NCBI GenBank assembly: GCA_902799745.1
Contig: CADCBQ010000003.1
Span: forward strand, 1 to 64,000
From: Fibrobacter succinogenes
GTDB taxonomy: Bacteria > Fibrobacterota > Fibrobacteria > Fibrobacterales > Fibrobacteraceae
DNA: 64,000 nucleotides
Direction: 5' to 3'
Part shown: piece by piece, positions 8,785 through 17,795 of the stretch
Numbering within the stretch: position 1 is the stretch's first letter
How the letters are laid out: every line of letters starts with the position of its first letter
Made by a program: the position numbers and the translations under genes
The notes under the pieces: generated by a model
Told to the model about the DNA's origin: nothing
Database searches by the model: none
Seen by the model: the letters and a program-made list of their open reading frames with translations, nothing else

Positions 8785-9852
8785 ATGGAATGGCCAAAGA
8801 ACATAAAAACACTGACCGAGGACGAGCTCAAGGCTTGGCTCCGCGACCAGGATGAAAAACCGTTCCGTGCTAGCCAAATTCAAAAATGGCTATTCTGCCA
8901 GCAGGTCAAAAGCTACGACGAAATGGGGAACATCTCCCCCGCCCTCCGCGAAAAACTGGCCAATCAGTTCAGCCTTCGTGCCCTGACCGAAGAACAGCGC
9001 ATGGAGTCGGTCGACGGCACCGTCAAGTGGCTTTTCAAGACCCACGACGGCCACCACATTGAAACCGTGATGATTCCCGCAAACGGGCGTTTTTCCGTGT
9101 GCGTTTCGACCCAGGTGGGTTGCGCCATGAACTGCGCCTTCTGCCGCACCGCCAAAATGGGCTTTACCAGGAATCTGGAAGCCGGCGAAATCCTGGAAGA
9201 AATCATCAACGTGAACTGGTACCTGAAAGAAGCCGGTTTCTTGAACGAAGAAGGCAAAACGGCCCAGGTCACCAACATCATCTTCATGGGCATGGGCGAA
9301 CCCCTGAACAACCTGGAAAACGTGCACCGCGTCTGCTGTACCCTGCATAACCAGAGTCTGTTCAACATGGGTTCCAAGCGCATGACCGTAAGCACGAGCG
9401 GTGTGGTTCCCAAGATCAAGGAACTGGTTGACCGCAATACCCCCTGTTGCCTTGCCGTTAGCCTGAACAGCACCAATAACGAATACCGTTCGTCCGTGAT
9501 GCCGGTAAACAAGACCTGGCCCATCGAAAAACTTTTGGAAGCGGTTGACGAATACATTCGTAGAACCGACAATTATGTAACGTTTGAATTTGTCCTGATT
9601 CAGGACATCACCTGCACCCCGAAGGCGGCCAAGGAGCTTATTCGCATTTGCGCCCCCCGCCGCGTGAAGGTAAACGCCATCGTCCTAAACGACGGCGACG
9701 ACCCCACACTGCACGCCCCCACGCCGGAACAGGTAGAAGACTTTTTGGCTATGGTTAGGGCAGCCGAAATTCAAATCACGATCCGCAACCCGCGCGGCCG
9801 CGACATTCTCGCCGCCTGCGGGCAGCTTGCGTACAAAAAGGAAGGTAAATAA
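8785..9852 (+). CDS. rlmN: 23S rRNA (adenine2503-C2)-methyltransferase / tRNA A37 methyltransferase
   Basis: 355 residues, the usual RlmN length. This radical-SAM enzyme methylates C2 of A2503 in 23S rRNA and of A37 in some tRNAs, which affects decoding accuracy. The cluster-binding CxxxCxxC is seen in GCAMNCAFCRTAKMGF, followed by NIIFMGMGEPL (SAM binding), the STSGVVP region and a C-terminal Cys in LAACGQ that matches the methyl-carrying cysteine. An N-terminal accessory domain occupies residues 1-90. The stop TAA shares one base with the next ATG. There is no ribosome binding site; the gene appears near leaderless. Confidence 0.96.
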   Translation: MEWPKNIKTLTEDELKAWLRDQDEKPFRASQIQKWLFCQQVKSYDEMGNISPALREKLANQFSLRALTEEQRMESVDGTVKWLFKTHDGHHIETVMIPANGRFSVCVSTQVGCAMNCAFCRTAKMGFTRNLEAGEILEEIINVNWYLKEAGFLNEEGKTAQVTNIIFMGMGEPLNNLENVHRVCCTLHNQSLFNMGSKRMTVSTSGVVPKIKELVDRNTPCCLAVSLNSTNNEYRSSVMPVNKTWPIEKLLEAVDEYIRRTDNYVTFEFVLIQDITCTPKAAKELIRICAPRRVKVNAIVLNDGDDPTLHAPTPEQVEDFLAMVRAAEIQITIRNPRGRDILAACGQLAYKKEGK

Positions 9853-10472
9853 TGTTAACGCAGAACCTCCCGGATTTCTGGGATAATCTTTATGCCGAAG
9901 GCAAGGACTACTGGAATCTCAAGAAGGTGACGCCCGCTCTGACGGAATTTTTCAAGCACCCCTCTTGTCCCGCTACGGGCTCCGTACTGGTTCCCGGCGC
10001 AGGCTTTGGCTACGACGCCGAAGCATGGGCTTTGCGCGGTCACGACGTGCTGGCAGTCGACTTTGCCCCCTCTGCCGTCGATGAACTTGACCACCTGAGC
10101 CGCAAGCACAAGAACCTGCGTTCTTTGGATCTTGACCTGTTCTCGCTTTCTCCCAAGGACGACAAGCGTGGCGGCCAGCTTTTTGATATCGTTTACGATT
10201 ACTGCTGCTTTACGGCTATCCACCCGGGTCGCCGCGACGAATTCTTCGAAGTCTGCTACAAGATGATGAAGGACGACGGCCTGTTGATTCTGTTCTTGTA
10301 CCCGCTCATGAACGGCAAGACTCTGCAGGGTCCGCCGCATGCTACCAGCGAAGGCGAACTTATGGCTCGTCTCGGCGGCGTGTTCGATGTTGTCGAACGC
10401 ATCAAGCCCACAAACAGCATCGCCGGCCGCGAAGGCAAAGAAGAAATCTGGCTCCTCAAGAAGTGCCTGTAA
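9852..10472 (+). CDS. SAM-dependent methyltransferase, TPMT family
   Basis: 206 residues of the thiopurine S-methyltransferase-like family. The N-terminal signature is PDFWDNLYAEGKDYWNL, and the SAM site is VLVPGAGFGYDAEAWALRGHDVLAVDF. YDYCCFTAIHPGRRDEF matches the post-motif region of the family, whose bacterial members methylate tellurium, selenium or thiol compounds or are uncharacterised. It overlaps the rlmN stop by one base, so it is cotranscribed and probably translationally coupled. The substrate cannot be deduced. Confidence 0.85.
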   Translation: MLTQNLPDFWDNLYAEGKDYWNLKKVTPALTEFFKHPSCPATGSVLVPGAGFGYDAEAWALRGHDVLAVDFAPSAVDELDHLSRKHKNLRSLDLDLFSLSPKDDKRGGQLFDIVYDYCCFTAIHPGRRDEFFEVCYKMMKDDGLLILFLYPLMNGKTLQGPPHATSEGELMARLGGVFDVVERIKPTNSIAGREGKEEIWLLKKCL

Positions 10473-10501
10473 TCCTCTTCGCAAATCGCACAAATTTAAT
10501 C

Positions 10502-10531
10502 GCGAGCGGTATTCAACCGCTCGCTTTTTTT
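10502..10531 (+). terminator. Intrinsic terminator of the rlmN operon
   Basis: Perfect 9-bp stem GCGAGCGGT / ACCGCTCGC with loop ATTCA, followed by seven T. Confidence 0.93.
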
Positions 10532-10595
10532 CTAATTTTTTCATCAAATTTTAACGGCGGCCAAGCCGCTTCAACGAAGACACAAGGATTAAGTT

Positions 10596-11093
10596 ATGGC
10601 AAAAGATTTATGCCCCTGCGGTTCCGGTAAGGAATACTGCGAATGTTGCGAACCGATTATCAAGCAGAAGACCCTCGCTGCAAGCCCTGAAGCTTTGATG
10701 CGTTCCCGCTACACTGCCTACGTGAAGCAGGAAATCGGCTGGCTCAAGGAATCTCTCGAAGCCACCCAGCGTAGCGACTTTGACGAACCGAGCGTGACCG
10801 CCTGGAGCAAGGAATCCGAATGGCTCGGCATCGAAATCAAGCAGACCAAGACCGAAGAAGAAAAGAACATCGGCTGGGTCGAATTCGTTGCCCGTTTCAA
10901 GCAGGGTAACATCACCCGTAACCACCATGAACTCGGCGAATTCCACAAGGTGGGCGGCGCATGGTTCTTCTACGATGGTCGTGCCGTGAAGCAGGAAACT
11001 GTCCGTCACGAAGGTCCGGTCGTTGGCCGTAACGATCCGTGCCCGTGCGGTTCCGGCAAGAAGTACAAGAAGTGCTGCGGCGCTAATAAGTAG
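10596..11093 (+). CDS. YchJ-like protein with two SEC-C zinc motifs
   Basis: 165 residues. SEC-C-type Cys clusters stand at both ends: [14 protein letters not shown] at residues 4-17 and [16 protein letters not shown] at the C-terminus. Between them lies the YchJ/UPF0225 NTF2-like domain ([32 protein letters not shown]). SEC-C motifs bind zinc and occur in SecA and many small proteins of unknown role. The double-motif arrangement equals E. coli YchJ. AAGGATT lies eight bases before the ATG. No function beyond a probable zinc-binding protein-interaction role can be assigned. Confidence 0.88.
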   Translation: MAKDLCPCGSGKEYCECCEPIIKQKTLAASPEALMRSRYTAYVKQEIGWLKESLEATQRSDFDEPSVTAWSKESEWLGIEIKQTKTEEEKNIGWVEFVARFKQGNITRNHHELGEFHKVGGAWFFYDGRAVKQETVRHEGPVVGRNDPCPCGSGKKYKKCCGANK

Positions 11094-11227
11094 CAACGAG
11101 GACGGGGCTTACGCCCCTTGAGGTTTGAGCACGGTCGCCTACGGCTCCCTTTGAGTAAAGCCGACCCCATACCCCAAAGCACACATCGTGTGCGACCTCA
11201 AAACCTTTTTTCCGAAGGAAAAAATAA

Positions 11228-12190
11228 ATGTTCAAAGTTTTCGTAGATGGTGAAGCAGGTACCACTGGCCTGCAGATTTATGAGAGACTCGCAAAGCGTA
11301 ACGACATCGAAGTGTTGCGCATTTCTCCCGAACTTCGCAAAGACATTAACGAACGCAAGCGACTCATCAACGAGTCCGACGTAACGTTCCTGTGCCTGCC
11401 CGATGCTGCGGCTGTCGAAAGTGCAGCCCTCTGCGAAAATCCGAACACCCGCGTAATTGATGCATCAACCGCACACCGCGTAAACCCCGACTGGACCTAC
11501 GGGATGCCGGAACTTTCGGCCGCCCAGCGCGAAGCCATTGCCAAGAGCAAGCGCATCGCCAACCCCGGTTGCCATGCTTCGGGCTTTATTCTCGGCGTAC
11601 ACCCGCTGGTTGCTGCAGGCATTTTGCCGAAGAGCGCAAACCTCGCCGCCTACAGCATTACCGGTTATTCCGGCGGCGGCAAGAAGCTGATTGCCGAATA
11701 CGAAGAAGCCACAGCTATGGAACACAAGGCCGGCGAATCGAAGGCTATCATGGCGCCCGCCCCGTACGCGCTTGCGCTCGCTCACAAGCACCTCCCCGAA
11801 ATGAAGAAGTACTGCGAACTTGAAAACACGCCGTTCTTCAACCCGGTGCTTGGCCCTTATTACAAGGGCATGGCGGTCACCGTCGCCATCTTTGCAAATG
11901 AACTCACCAAGAAGGTCGGCCCCGAAGGCCTCACCGAAATCTTGGCAAAGCATTACGAAGGATCTCGCTTTGTGAAGGTCATGCCCTACGAAGCAGCCCC
12001 CGTGCTGTTCAACGGCCGCCTTGACGCTACTGTCTGCAACGATACAAACAACGCCCGCATCCAGGTGTTCGGCAACGAAACCGTGATGCAGGTGACGACT
12101 ATTATCGACAACCTCGGCAAGGGCGCAAGTGGTGCAGCCATTCAGAACATGAATATCGCGCTCGGCCTCGACGAAGGAATTAGCCTTTAA
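11228..12190 (+). CDS. argC: N-acetyl-gamma-glutamyl-phosphate reductase (short, type 2)
   Basis: 320 residues. ArgC reduces N-acetylglutamyl phosphate to the semialdehyde with NADPH in arginine biosynthesis. Visible are the dinucleotide start FVDGEAGTTGLQIYERL, FLCLPDAAAVE, RVIDASTAHRV and the catalytic Cys in RIANPGCHASGFI, followed by SGGGKK. The length of about 310-320 and the start MFKVFVDGEAGTTG place it in the shorter type-2 subfamily (TIGR01851). GAAGGA precedes the ATG. The stop overlaps the obg start by one base. No other arg genes are in the window. Confidence 0.94.
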   Translation: MFKVFVDGEAGTTGLQIYERLAKRNDIEVLRISPELRKDINERKRLINESDVTFLCLPDAAAVESAALCENPNTRVIDASTAHRVNPDWTYGMPELSAAQREAIAKSKRIANPGCHASGFILGVHPLVAAGILPKSANLAAYSITGYSGGGKKLIAEYEEATAMEHKAGESKAIMAPAPYALALAHKHLPEMKKYCELENTPFFNPVLGPYYKGMAVTVAIFANELTKKVGPEGLTEILAKHYEGSRFVKVMPYEAAPVLFNGRLDATVCNDTNNARIQVFGNETVMQVTTIIDNLGKGASGAAIQNMNIALGLDEGISL

Positions 12191-13317
12191 TGTTCCTAGA
12201 CGAAAAATCAATTGAAGTTCGCTCCGGTAAGGGCGGCGATGGCATTTGCAGTTTCCACCGCGAAAAGTTCGTACCCCTCGGAGGCCCCGATGGCGGTGAC
12301 GGCGGTCGCGGCGGTCACGTGATCCTGCAGGTGAACGAACAGTTCTCTACCCTACTCGACATGGGTAACGCTCGTCTGTACAAGGCTCAAAGCGGACAGC
12401 CCGGTGGCGCCAAGCGCTGCACCGGTCGTAGCGCCGAAGACCTCATCGTGGACGTTCCTCGCGGCACCATCGTGAAGGACGCCGAAGGTCGCATCTTGGC
12501 AGACCTTACCGAACCCGGCCAAAAGTGGATCGCTGCTCGCGGCGGCAAGGGCGGCATGGGCAACCAGCATTTTGCAACGCCTGCCAACCAGGCTCCGCGC
12601 AAATGCACGCCCGGTGAAAAAGGCGAAAAGCGCGAACTCTTCTTGGAACTGAAGCTCATGGCAGACGTGGGCCTCGTCGGATTCCCGAACGCAGGCAAGT
12701 CGAGTCTCGTGAACAAGATTTCAAGCGGTCGCCCGAAAGTCGGCGACTACCCGTTTACCACTCTCGAACCAGTGCTCGGCATTGTGCAGCTGAATGGCCA
12801 CAGTTTTGTGGTCGCAGATATTCCGGGTTTGCTCGAAGGCGCCAGCGAAGGCAAGGGCCTCGGCCACCAGTTCCTGAAGCATATCGAACGCACGCACACG
12901 CTATTGTTCGTAATCGACGGTTTTGCTGAAAACGCCTACGAACAATTCAGCGTTCTTAAGGACGAACTCAAGGCATTCCATCCGAAGCTCGCGAAGAAGC
13001 CTTACGTGATCGCATTGAACAAGAGCGACCTCGGTATCGACGAAGCGATCAAGCAGTTCAAGGCACACAAGGAAAGCGTCATTGTGACCTCTGCCGTGAC
13101 TGGCGACGGTTGCAAGGAACTCACCTTGGCTCTGGACGAAGCGGTGCCCCACGTGCAAAAGAAGAAAGTCGGCTGGGAAAGCAAGAGCTTTGTCGCCGCC
13201 AAGACAAGCGACAGCAAGAGCTCTGCAAAGAAAAGCGGCACCAAAACTGCAGCCAAAAAGACGACAGCATCCAAAAGCACCGGAACAAAATCTGGCTGGA
13301 GCAAGAAGAAGGCTTAA
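12190..13317 (+). CDS. obg: GTPase Obg (CgtA)
   Basis: 375 residues. Obg is an essential GTPase involved in 50S ribosome assembly and stress control. The glycine-rich Obg fold is at residues 1-158 (GKGGDGICSFHREKF, GGPDGGDGGRGG), followed by the G domain with GFPNAGKSS (G1), DIPGLLEGA (G3) and NKSD (G4). The tail after about residue 325 is not the OCT domain but a Lys/Ser/Thr/Ala-rich histone-H1-like segment (KKTTASKSTGTKSGW). It overlaps argC by one base and is followed three bases later by smpB. Confidence 0.96.
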   Translation: MFLDEKSIEVRSGKGGDGICSFHREKFVPLGGPDGGDGGRGGHVILQVNEQFSTLLDMGNARLYKAQSGQPGGAKRCTGRSAEDLIVDVPRGTIVKDAEGRILADLTEPGQKWIAARGGKGGMGNQHFATPANQAPRKCTPGEKGEKRELFLELKLMADVGLVGFPNAGKSSLVNKISSGRPKVGDYPFTTLEPVLGIVQLNGHSFVVADIPGLLEGASEGKGLGHQFLKHIERTHTLLFVIDGFAENAYEQFSVLKDELKAFHPKLAKKPYVIALNKSDLGIDEAIKQFKAHKESVIVTSAVTGDGCKELTLALDEAVPHVQKKKVGWESKSFVAAKTSDSKSSAKKSGTKTAAKKTTASKSTGTKSGWSKKKA

Positions 13318-13320
13318 CGA

Positions 13321-13791
13321 ATGGCGAAAAAAGAACAGAGTACGCCGGTCATCGTAAACCGCAAGGCAAACCACCTCTACTTCGTAGACGAAACCTTCGA
13401 AGTAGGTATCATGCTGATCGGTTCGGAAGTGAAATCAATCCGCGATGGCAAGTGCACTTTGGGCGAAGCGTGGATTGACATCGACGAGTCCAAGAATGAA
13501 ATCTGGCTCGTGGGTGCTCATATCGACGAATACCTTTTCGCGAACCGCTTCAACCATTTTCCGGCAAGGCGCCGCAAGCTACTCGCCCATGTGCACGAAA
13601 TTGCCAAGATGCGCAAGGCCAAGGAGCAAAAGGGCTGCACGCTCATTCCCCTGAAGCTCTACTTCAAGAATCGCCGCGCCAAGCTCGAAATGGGAATCTG
13701 CCGCGGTAAGGATCAGCGCGACAAGCGCCAGGATATCATCAACCGCGACGCAAAACTTGAAATGGCCCGTGCGGCAAAGGCGCACAAATAA
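13321..13791 (+). CDS. smpB: SsrA-binding protein SmpB
   Basis: 156 residues. SmpB binds tmRNA and delivers it to stalled ribosomes for trans-translation. Family features are NRKANHLYFVDETFEVGIML, GSEVKSIRDGKCTLGEAW, the LIPLKLYFKNRRAKLEMGICRGKD region and the basic C-terminal tail (KDQRDKRQDI). It lies directly behind obg and overlaps the amidase start by one base. The ssrA gene is not in this window. Confidence 0.96.
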   Translation: MAKKEQSTPVIVNRKANHLYFVDETFEVGIMLIGSEVKSIRDGKCTLGEAWIDIDESKNEIWLVGAHIDEYLFANRFNHFPARRRKLLAHVHEIAKMRKAKEQKGCTLIPLKLYFKNRRAKLEMGICRGKDQRDKRQDIINRDAKLEMARAAKAHK

Positions 13792-14945
13792 TGAGAAACC
13801 TTGTTTGGCACATTCTCTTTTGCGTCGCTCTCGCAGCTTCTGCCTGGGCAAGCAACAAGGTTGACGCCGAACAAGTCGCCAAGCAGCACAAGGCCAGCTT
13901 CCACTGGTTCCCCGTTCAAAAGACATTCATTCTCGCTGGCGAAACCGACACACTCAAATTCGCCATCGGACTCCCCTATGTGAATTCTCACGGCAAATCG
14001 GTTGAGCTCAAGCAAGCACCCGAAATTGCAGACGGACACATTCTACTCGATTCCGCCGATGTCGCAAACTTGTACAACGCAGGCAACGCGCAAGCCGCCG
14101 CGGTCGCTCCTGCAAGCAGCAGCGCCCTCGCGAAAGCCTCTTCGTCTTCCGTAAAAGTCGCCGCGCCCGCCCCCGCAAAGGCAACAGCATCCGTCGCTAC
14201 ACCGAAGAACGAAACCGCCGGCACCCGCGAAGTCAAGACCATCGTGATCGACCCCGGCCACGGCGGCAAGGATACCGGCGCCCAGGGCAAGAATTCCAAC
14301 GAAAAAGACATTGTGCTCGCCGTCGGCAAGCTTCTGAAAAAAGAACTCGAAAAAGAAGGTTTCAAGGTCAAAATGACCCGCGACAAGGACGTGTTCATTG
14401 AACTCGGCGAACGCGCCAACCTCGCAAACCAATGGGACGGCGACCTATTCATCAGCCTGCACTGTAACGCCATTGACGCAAGCCCCGAACGCAAGAAGCA
14501 AATCAAGGGCTACCACGTATACGTGCTCCGCGCCCCCGAAAGCGAAGAAGACAAAGCCATTGCTCGCCGCGAAAACAAGGTGGCCACGCTCTACGGAGAA
14601 AAGAACGCCAAAGAAGAACTTTCTCCGCTTGAATGGTTCAAGCTCGAAGCCCGTCTTGAAAAGTACAAGCAGAACAGTTACATGTTCACCGAACAGATGC
14701 TCAAGGCCTTTGACGACGGCAAAATCAAGCGTCAAGGTGGCGGCGTCGGCGGTGCGGGCTTCATGGTGCTCGTAGGCGCGTTAATGCCCGCAGTCCTCTT
14801 TGAAATCGGCTTTATCAGTAACCCTGAAGAAGAAGCCTACATGATCACCAACAAGGCTCAAGCAGACATCGCCGCCCGCATTTCGAAGGCTGTCAGCAGC
14901 TACAAGGATGCTGTCCACAACTACCGCGAAACGCTGGGCAGATAA
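13791..14945 (+). CDS. N-acetylmuramoyl-L-alanine amidase (Amidase_3, AmiC-like), exported
   Basis: 384 residues. Signal peptide MRNLVWHILFCVALAASAWA; residues about 20-95 may be an AMIN-like or linker region; an Ala/Ser-rich linker (VAPASSSALAKASSSS) follows. The Zn-dependent catalytic domain starts at about 145 (TIVIDPGHGGKDTGA with the Zn His), continues with NEKDIVLAV, MTRDKDVFIELGERANLAN and FISLHCNA (second His), and ends in FEIGFISNPEE with the catalytic Glu. It cleaves peptide stems from muramic acid, typically at the septum. It is last in the argC-obg-smpB cluster and meets the next gene tail-to-tail with no gap. Confidence 0.93.
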   Translation: MRNLVWHILFCVALAASAWASNKVDAEQVAKQHKASFHWFPVQKTFILAGETDTLKFAIGLPYVNSHGKSVELKQAPEIADGHILLDSADVANLYNAGNAQAAAVAPASSSALAKASSSSVKVAAPAPAKATASVATPKNETAGTREVKTIVIDPGHGGKDTGAQGKNSNEKDIVLAVGKLLKKELEKEGFKVKMTRDKDVFIELGERANLANQWDGDLFISLHCNAIDASPERKKQIKGYHVYVLRAPESEEDKAIARRENKVATLYGEKNAKEELSPLEWFKLEARLEKYKQNSYMFTEQMLKAFDDGKIKRQGGGVGGAGFMVLVGALMPAVLFEIGFISNPEEEAYMITNKAQADIAARISKAVSSYKDAVHNYRETLGR

Positions 14946-16103
14946 TTAGCCTTCCCAATTAGGGTCAACTTCGTACATAATCACATTGACCCAGTACACC
15001 TCATCTTTGAACTTGACGTATCTGGCTGCCGTATTTTCCGGTTCAAGCAGGAACTCGATTTTGTCAAAGTTGCAAATGCACTTGGTCACCGCACTCTGAT
15101 CGTAGTAATCGAGCATCAACGTGTCGCCAACCATCTTTTGAGAAACCTTCGCCTCTATTCCGCAATAGTCCATCACGTTTTCCAACGTCAAGATGGTTTG
15201 GCCATTCATGTAAGTAATCTGCGTTGCTTCGGGGAGCTCGGAGGCCGCGCTTTTTGCAACAGGCTTTGCAGCAAGGTCATTGTCCATGCACTTGCCTCGT
15301 GCATAACCATTCAATTCCAATTCCGTCTGATTCGATTCGGGAACGCTATCCTGCGCGGCAGGGATTGTATCCCCTACAACCGTAGAATCGTCCTTAACGA
15401 TAGGAATCTCGTTAATAGTATTATCGTCAAAGACTACATTCAAGGTCGTAGCACTTACGAAATTAGATTTTGCCTCGATTTTGAAAATAAGTCGTGAACT
15501 GCAGAGGCAATCTGTTTGCACGCGAGATTCATCCATTTTTGGAACCACATTAAGATTAGAATAGTTCGTTCCTACAGAAACTTGTTTTATAGGGGGTCGC
15601 CTAATCATGCCAGTCGTTCCACTAATAGCCTCACATGCTATAGATACATTTTCAATAACGATCGCCACCGAATCGGTCCCCTCTTCTGGAATCATGTAGG
15701 CCACAGGCGGCAAGGCAGCATCAACCATGGGGTCCACATTTTTATCGAGGCACGTTCCGAAAACATCATCTGTTCTCTGAACAAGATCTTGACAACAAGT
15801 CATGCTCGACATGTGAATATCAAAGCTCGATGACGACAACACAGAAGATGAACTCGGTTCTTCGCTAGATGAAGACCCCTGTTCCTCGCTAGACGAAGAA
15901 CTAGTCACCTTGCAACAAGTCGTATCGGGAGAAAGCTCGCTAGAGCTAGAAGATGGATTCTCCACAGCGGAACTGTTGCCTTCAGTAATAGGCTCAGGTG
16001 CCGTGCTCGAAGACGAGTCGTCGCCACAGGCGAGCAGCGCGAACGAGAGCGCGGCAGTAATCGGCGCGGCTACAATACCTGTCAAAATTTTCGCGTTTTT
16101 CAT
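14946..16103 (-). CDS. Lipoprotein with Ser-rich linker and two copies of an unrecognised C...CxC domain
   Basis: 385 residues. Lipobox ALLAC (Cys26) is followed by a Ser-rich linker to about residue 100 that contains two CC pairs (63-64, 103-104). Two similar domains follow: the first has Cys157 in IENVSIAC and CLC at 199-201 before RLIFKI; the second has Cys314 in LENVMDYC and CIC at 342-344 before KIEFLL. The upstream gene product has one more copy. I do not recognise the domain. Start ATG is preceded by AGGAGG and overlaps the upstream stop as ATGA. Probably surface- or periplasm-facing; function unknown. Confidence 0.8.
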   Translation of the reverse strand: MKNAKILTGIVAAPITAALSFALLACGDDSSSSTAPEPITEGNSSAVENPSSSSSELSPDTTCCKVTSSSSSEEQGSSSSEEPSSSSVLSSSSFDIHMSSMTCCQDLVQRTDDVFGTCLDKNVDPMVDAALPPVAYMIPEEGTDSVAIVIENVSIACEAISGTTGMIRRPPIKQVSVGTNYSNLNVVPKMDESRVQTDCLCSSRLIFKIEAKSNFVSATTLNVVFDDNTINEIPIVKDDSTVVGDTIPAAQDSVPESNQTELELNGYARGKCMDNDLAAKPVAKSAASELPEATQITYMNGQTILTLENVMDYCGIEAKVSQKMVGDTLMLDYYDQSAVTKCICNFDKIEFLLEPENTAARYVKFKDEVYWVNVIMYEVDPNWEG

Positions 16104-16900
16104 ATGAATCCTCCTTCTTGTTTATTCTGTTTTGGGGGTTCCGAAACAGGAGTCAAATCTTCCACCGGAAAAGCATCCCTTCGATTAAATACCGTATAGT
16201 CAAAGCCCGAATACCTCTTATCCAGTGAAAATTCAATTCTGGCCGCACAAACACAACCGTATGTAGATTTCTTATTGCGCTTTTCATCGCTCCGCGAATC
16301 AGCAACATACAGTGTATCGCTTTCAAGTTTCACCTGAATCTGGCTCCCGTTCCCCAGCATTTTCAAGAACAATTCCCGACTAGAAGCCGCACACGGAACT
16401 TCGAGTGCAACATCAATCAAAGTTACCTTGACCCAATCATTCTCCACATATTTTTGGGCGGAAGGCGTGAATCCAAAATCCTTTTTTTGATCAGAGGAAT
16501 CCAACTCGTATACTTCGCCCAAGCAATAGACTAAAGGACTGTTCGGATTTATGGTATCAGACGATTCCGACGAAGATGACACCGGTATCGGATCCGGCAC
16601 AAGACCCTTATCTTCAATCGAACTGCTGCTGACTTCCTTTGAATCCACGATCGACGAGCTAGATTCTTCCACGATTATCTTTGCAGACGAGCTGGATTCG
16701 GTAACGATATCCGCACTGTTACTGGACGAACTCGATTCTCCCACATCCGGGGCAACCGCCGAAGAACTGATTTCGGACGAGCTGCTAGCCTCGGCAATGG
16801 AATTCGGGTCAATCGTCCCACCGGCCACATTGTCGCTGGAGCAGGCCACCATGAAAAAGGAAAATATAGAACTGACGGCTAGTGCAAACTTCTTAAGCAT
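16100..16900 (-). CDS. Lipoprotein with Ser-rich linker and one C...CxC domain
   Basis: 266 residues. Lipobox MVAC (Cys20), then a low-complexity linker to about 120 with repeated SSSS blocks. The C-terminal domain has Cys170 (LIDVALEVPC) and CVC at 216-218 followed by RIEFSL, the same pattern seen twice in the next gene. The extra Cys126 may pair elsewhere. It overlaps the TIGR02147 gene by eight bases and the next gene by four, so all three should be one operon. Function unknown. Confidence 0.8.
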   Translation of the reverse strand: MLKKFALAVSSIFSFFMVACSSDNVAGGTIDPNSIAEASSSSEISSSAVAPDVGESSSSSNSADIVTESSSSAKIIVEESSSSIVDSKEVSSSSIEDKGLVPDPIPVSSSSESSDTINPNSPLVYCLGEVYELDSSDQKKDFGFTPSAQKYVENDWVKVTLIDVALEVPCAASSRELFLKMLGNGSQIQVKLESDTLYVADSRSDEKRNKKSTYGCVCAARIEFSLDKRYSGFDYTVFNRRDAFPVEDLTPVSEPPKQNKQEGGFI

Positions 16901-17726
16901 GGTGCACCTCTTTAATTTTGTCCGTTACCGGGAAAAACTGGAAATTGATTCTACAAACCTGATCTTGGTCGTTGTATTCGTTCGCAATCGCAAGCACTTT
17001 TCTGCAACAGGCATCGAGCTCTTTTGCAATCCTTTCACGAGCCTCTTGATTCACGCTGAGCGTGACACCCGTAAAATGGCGCTCGTTTACGGAATAACGG
17101 TCTACAGCGCGGGCAGCCATGTTCGCCATCTCCTTATGCATGGCACGAATGGCAATGGACAATGCCTCCTGGGAGCCGATCACGGTCTGTTCCGTCTGCG
17201 AATAAACCTTTTCGCCGTCCTTTTTCAGGAACCCGGCCTTCACCAAGAAATTCAATACATCGCGCACTTCTTCGGCAGACACATGTTCCTTGCATTCGTC
17301 GGCAATGTCGCGAGGAGTCGCCCCCGGCATCATCGGAATCAGTTCCCTCAGAACCGGATACTTCCAGGATTCGTAATACTGGAATGCATCGCCATCGACC
17401 ACGCGCACCTTATGTTCCAGCGCAATCCTCTGCATTTCAAGGAGCGCCGCCTTCTTGATTTCGTCTTTATCCGCATTGCAGAATAGGACCATTTCGCGGA
17501 AATAATCCGCCTCGTAGCCAACGAGCCCCATGGCCTTTGCCACATCGTCTATTTTGACCTTGCTGAGCTTACTTTGGCCCATACACACAAGCTTCAAGAA
17601 ATTCGGCGAGGTAAAACCGGCACTCTTGCAGAACTCGCGCCACGAAAACGCACCGAGACGCTTGCGTTCGTCGTAGTAGTCCTGCATAAAGAGGTGATAG
17701 TCTTTATATTCAAGTACCGATTTCAT
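16893..17726 (-). CDS. TIGR02147-family (DUF4423) regulator-like protein
   Basis: 277 residues. It matches the second large Fibrobacter paralogous family TIGR02147: start VLEYKDYHLFMQDYYDERK, GAFSWREFCKSAGFTSPNFL (helix-turn-helix-like), YFREMVLFCNA, and the C-terminal FTGVTLSVNQEARERI and CRINFQFFPVT. Family members look like winged-helix DNA-binding proteins and usually stand next to lipoprotein or surface genes; their biochemistry is not established. It is first in an operon with two lipoproteins and divergent from a third. TTGACT-17-TATATT lies at 17762-17734, leaving the ATG eight bases from the -10. Confidence 0.88.
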   Translation of the reverse strand: MKSVLEYKDYHLFMQDYYDERKRLGAFSWREFCKSAGFTSPNFLKLVCMGQSKLSKVKIDDVAKAMGLVGYEADYFREMVLFCNADKDEIKKAALLEMQRIALEHKVRVVDGDAFQYYESWKYPVLRELIPMMPGATPRDIADECKEHVSAEEVRDVLNFLVKAGFLKKDGEKVYSQTEQTVIGSQEALSIAIRAMHKEMANMAARAVDRYSVNERHFTGVTLSVNQEARERIAKELDACCRKVLAIANEYNDQDQVCRINFQFFPVTDKIKEVHHA

Positions 17727-17733
17727 ACTAAGG

Positions 17734-17795
17734 AATATATCTTTTTTTCAGGTTCCAGTCAACATTTTTATTATACAAAATCAACATTTTTATTA
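17734..17795 (-). promoter_or_regulatory. Promoter of the TIGR02147 operon with a direct repeat
   Basis: Minus-strand -35 TTGACT (17762-17757), 17 bases, -10 TATATT (17739-17734). The 15-mer TCAACATTTTTATTA occurs on the plus strand at 17759-17773 and again at 17781-17795, 22 bp apart (two helical turns). The first copy overlaps the -35. This is a good candidate for autoregulation by the encoded family member; inference. Confidence 0.65.
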
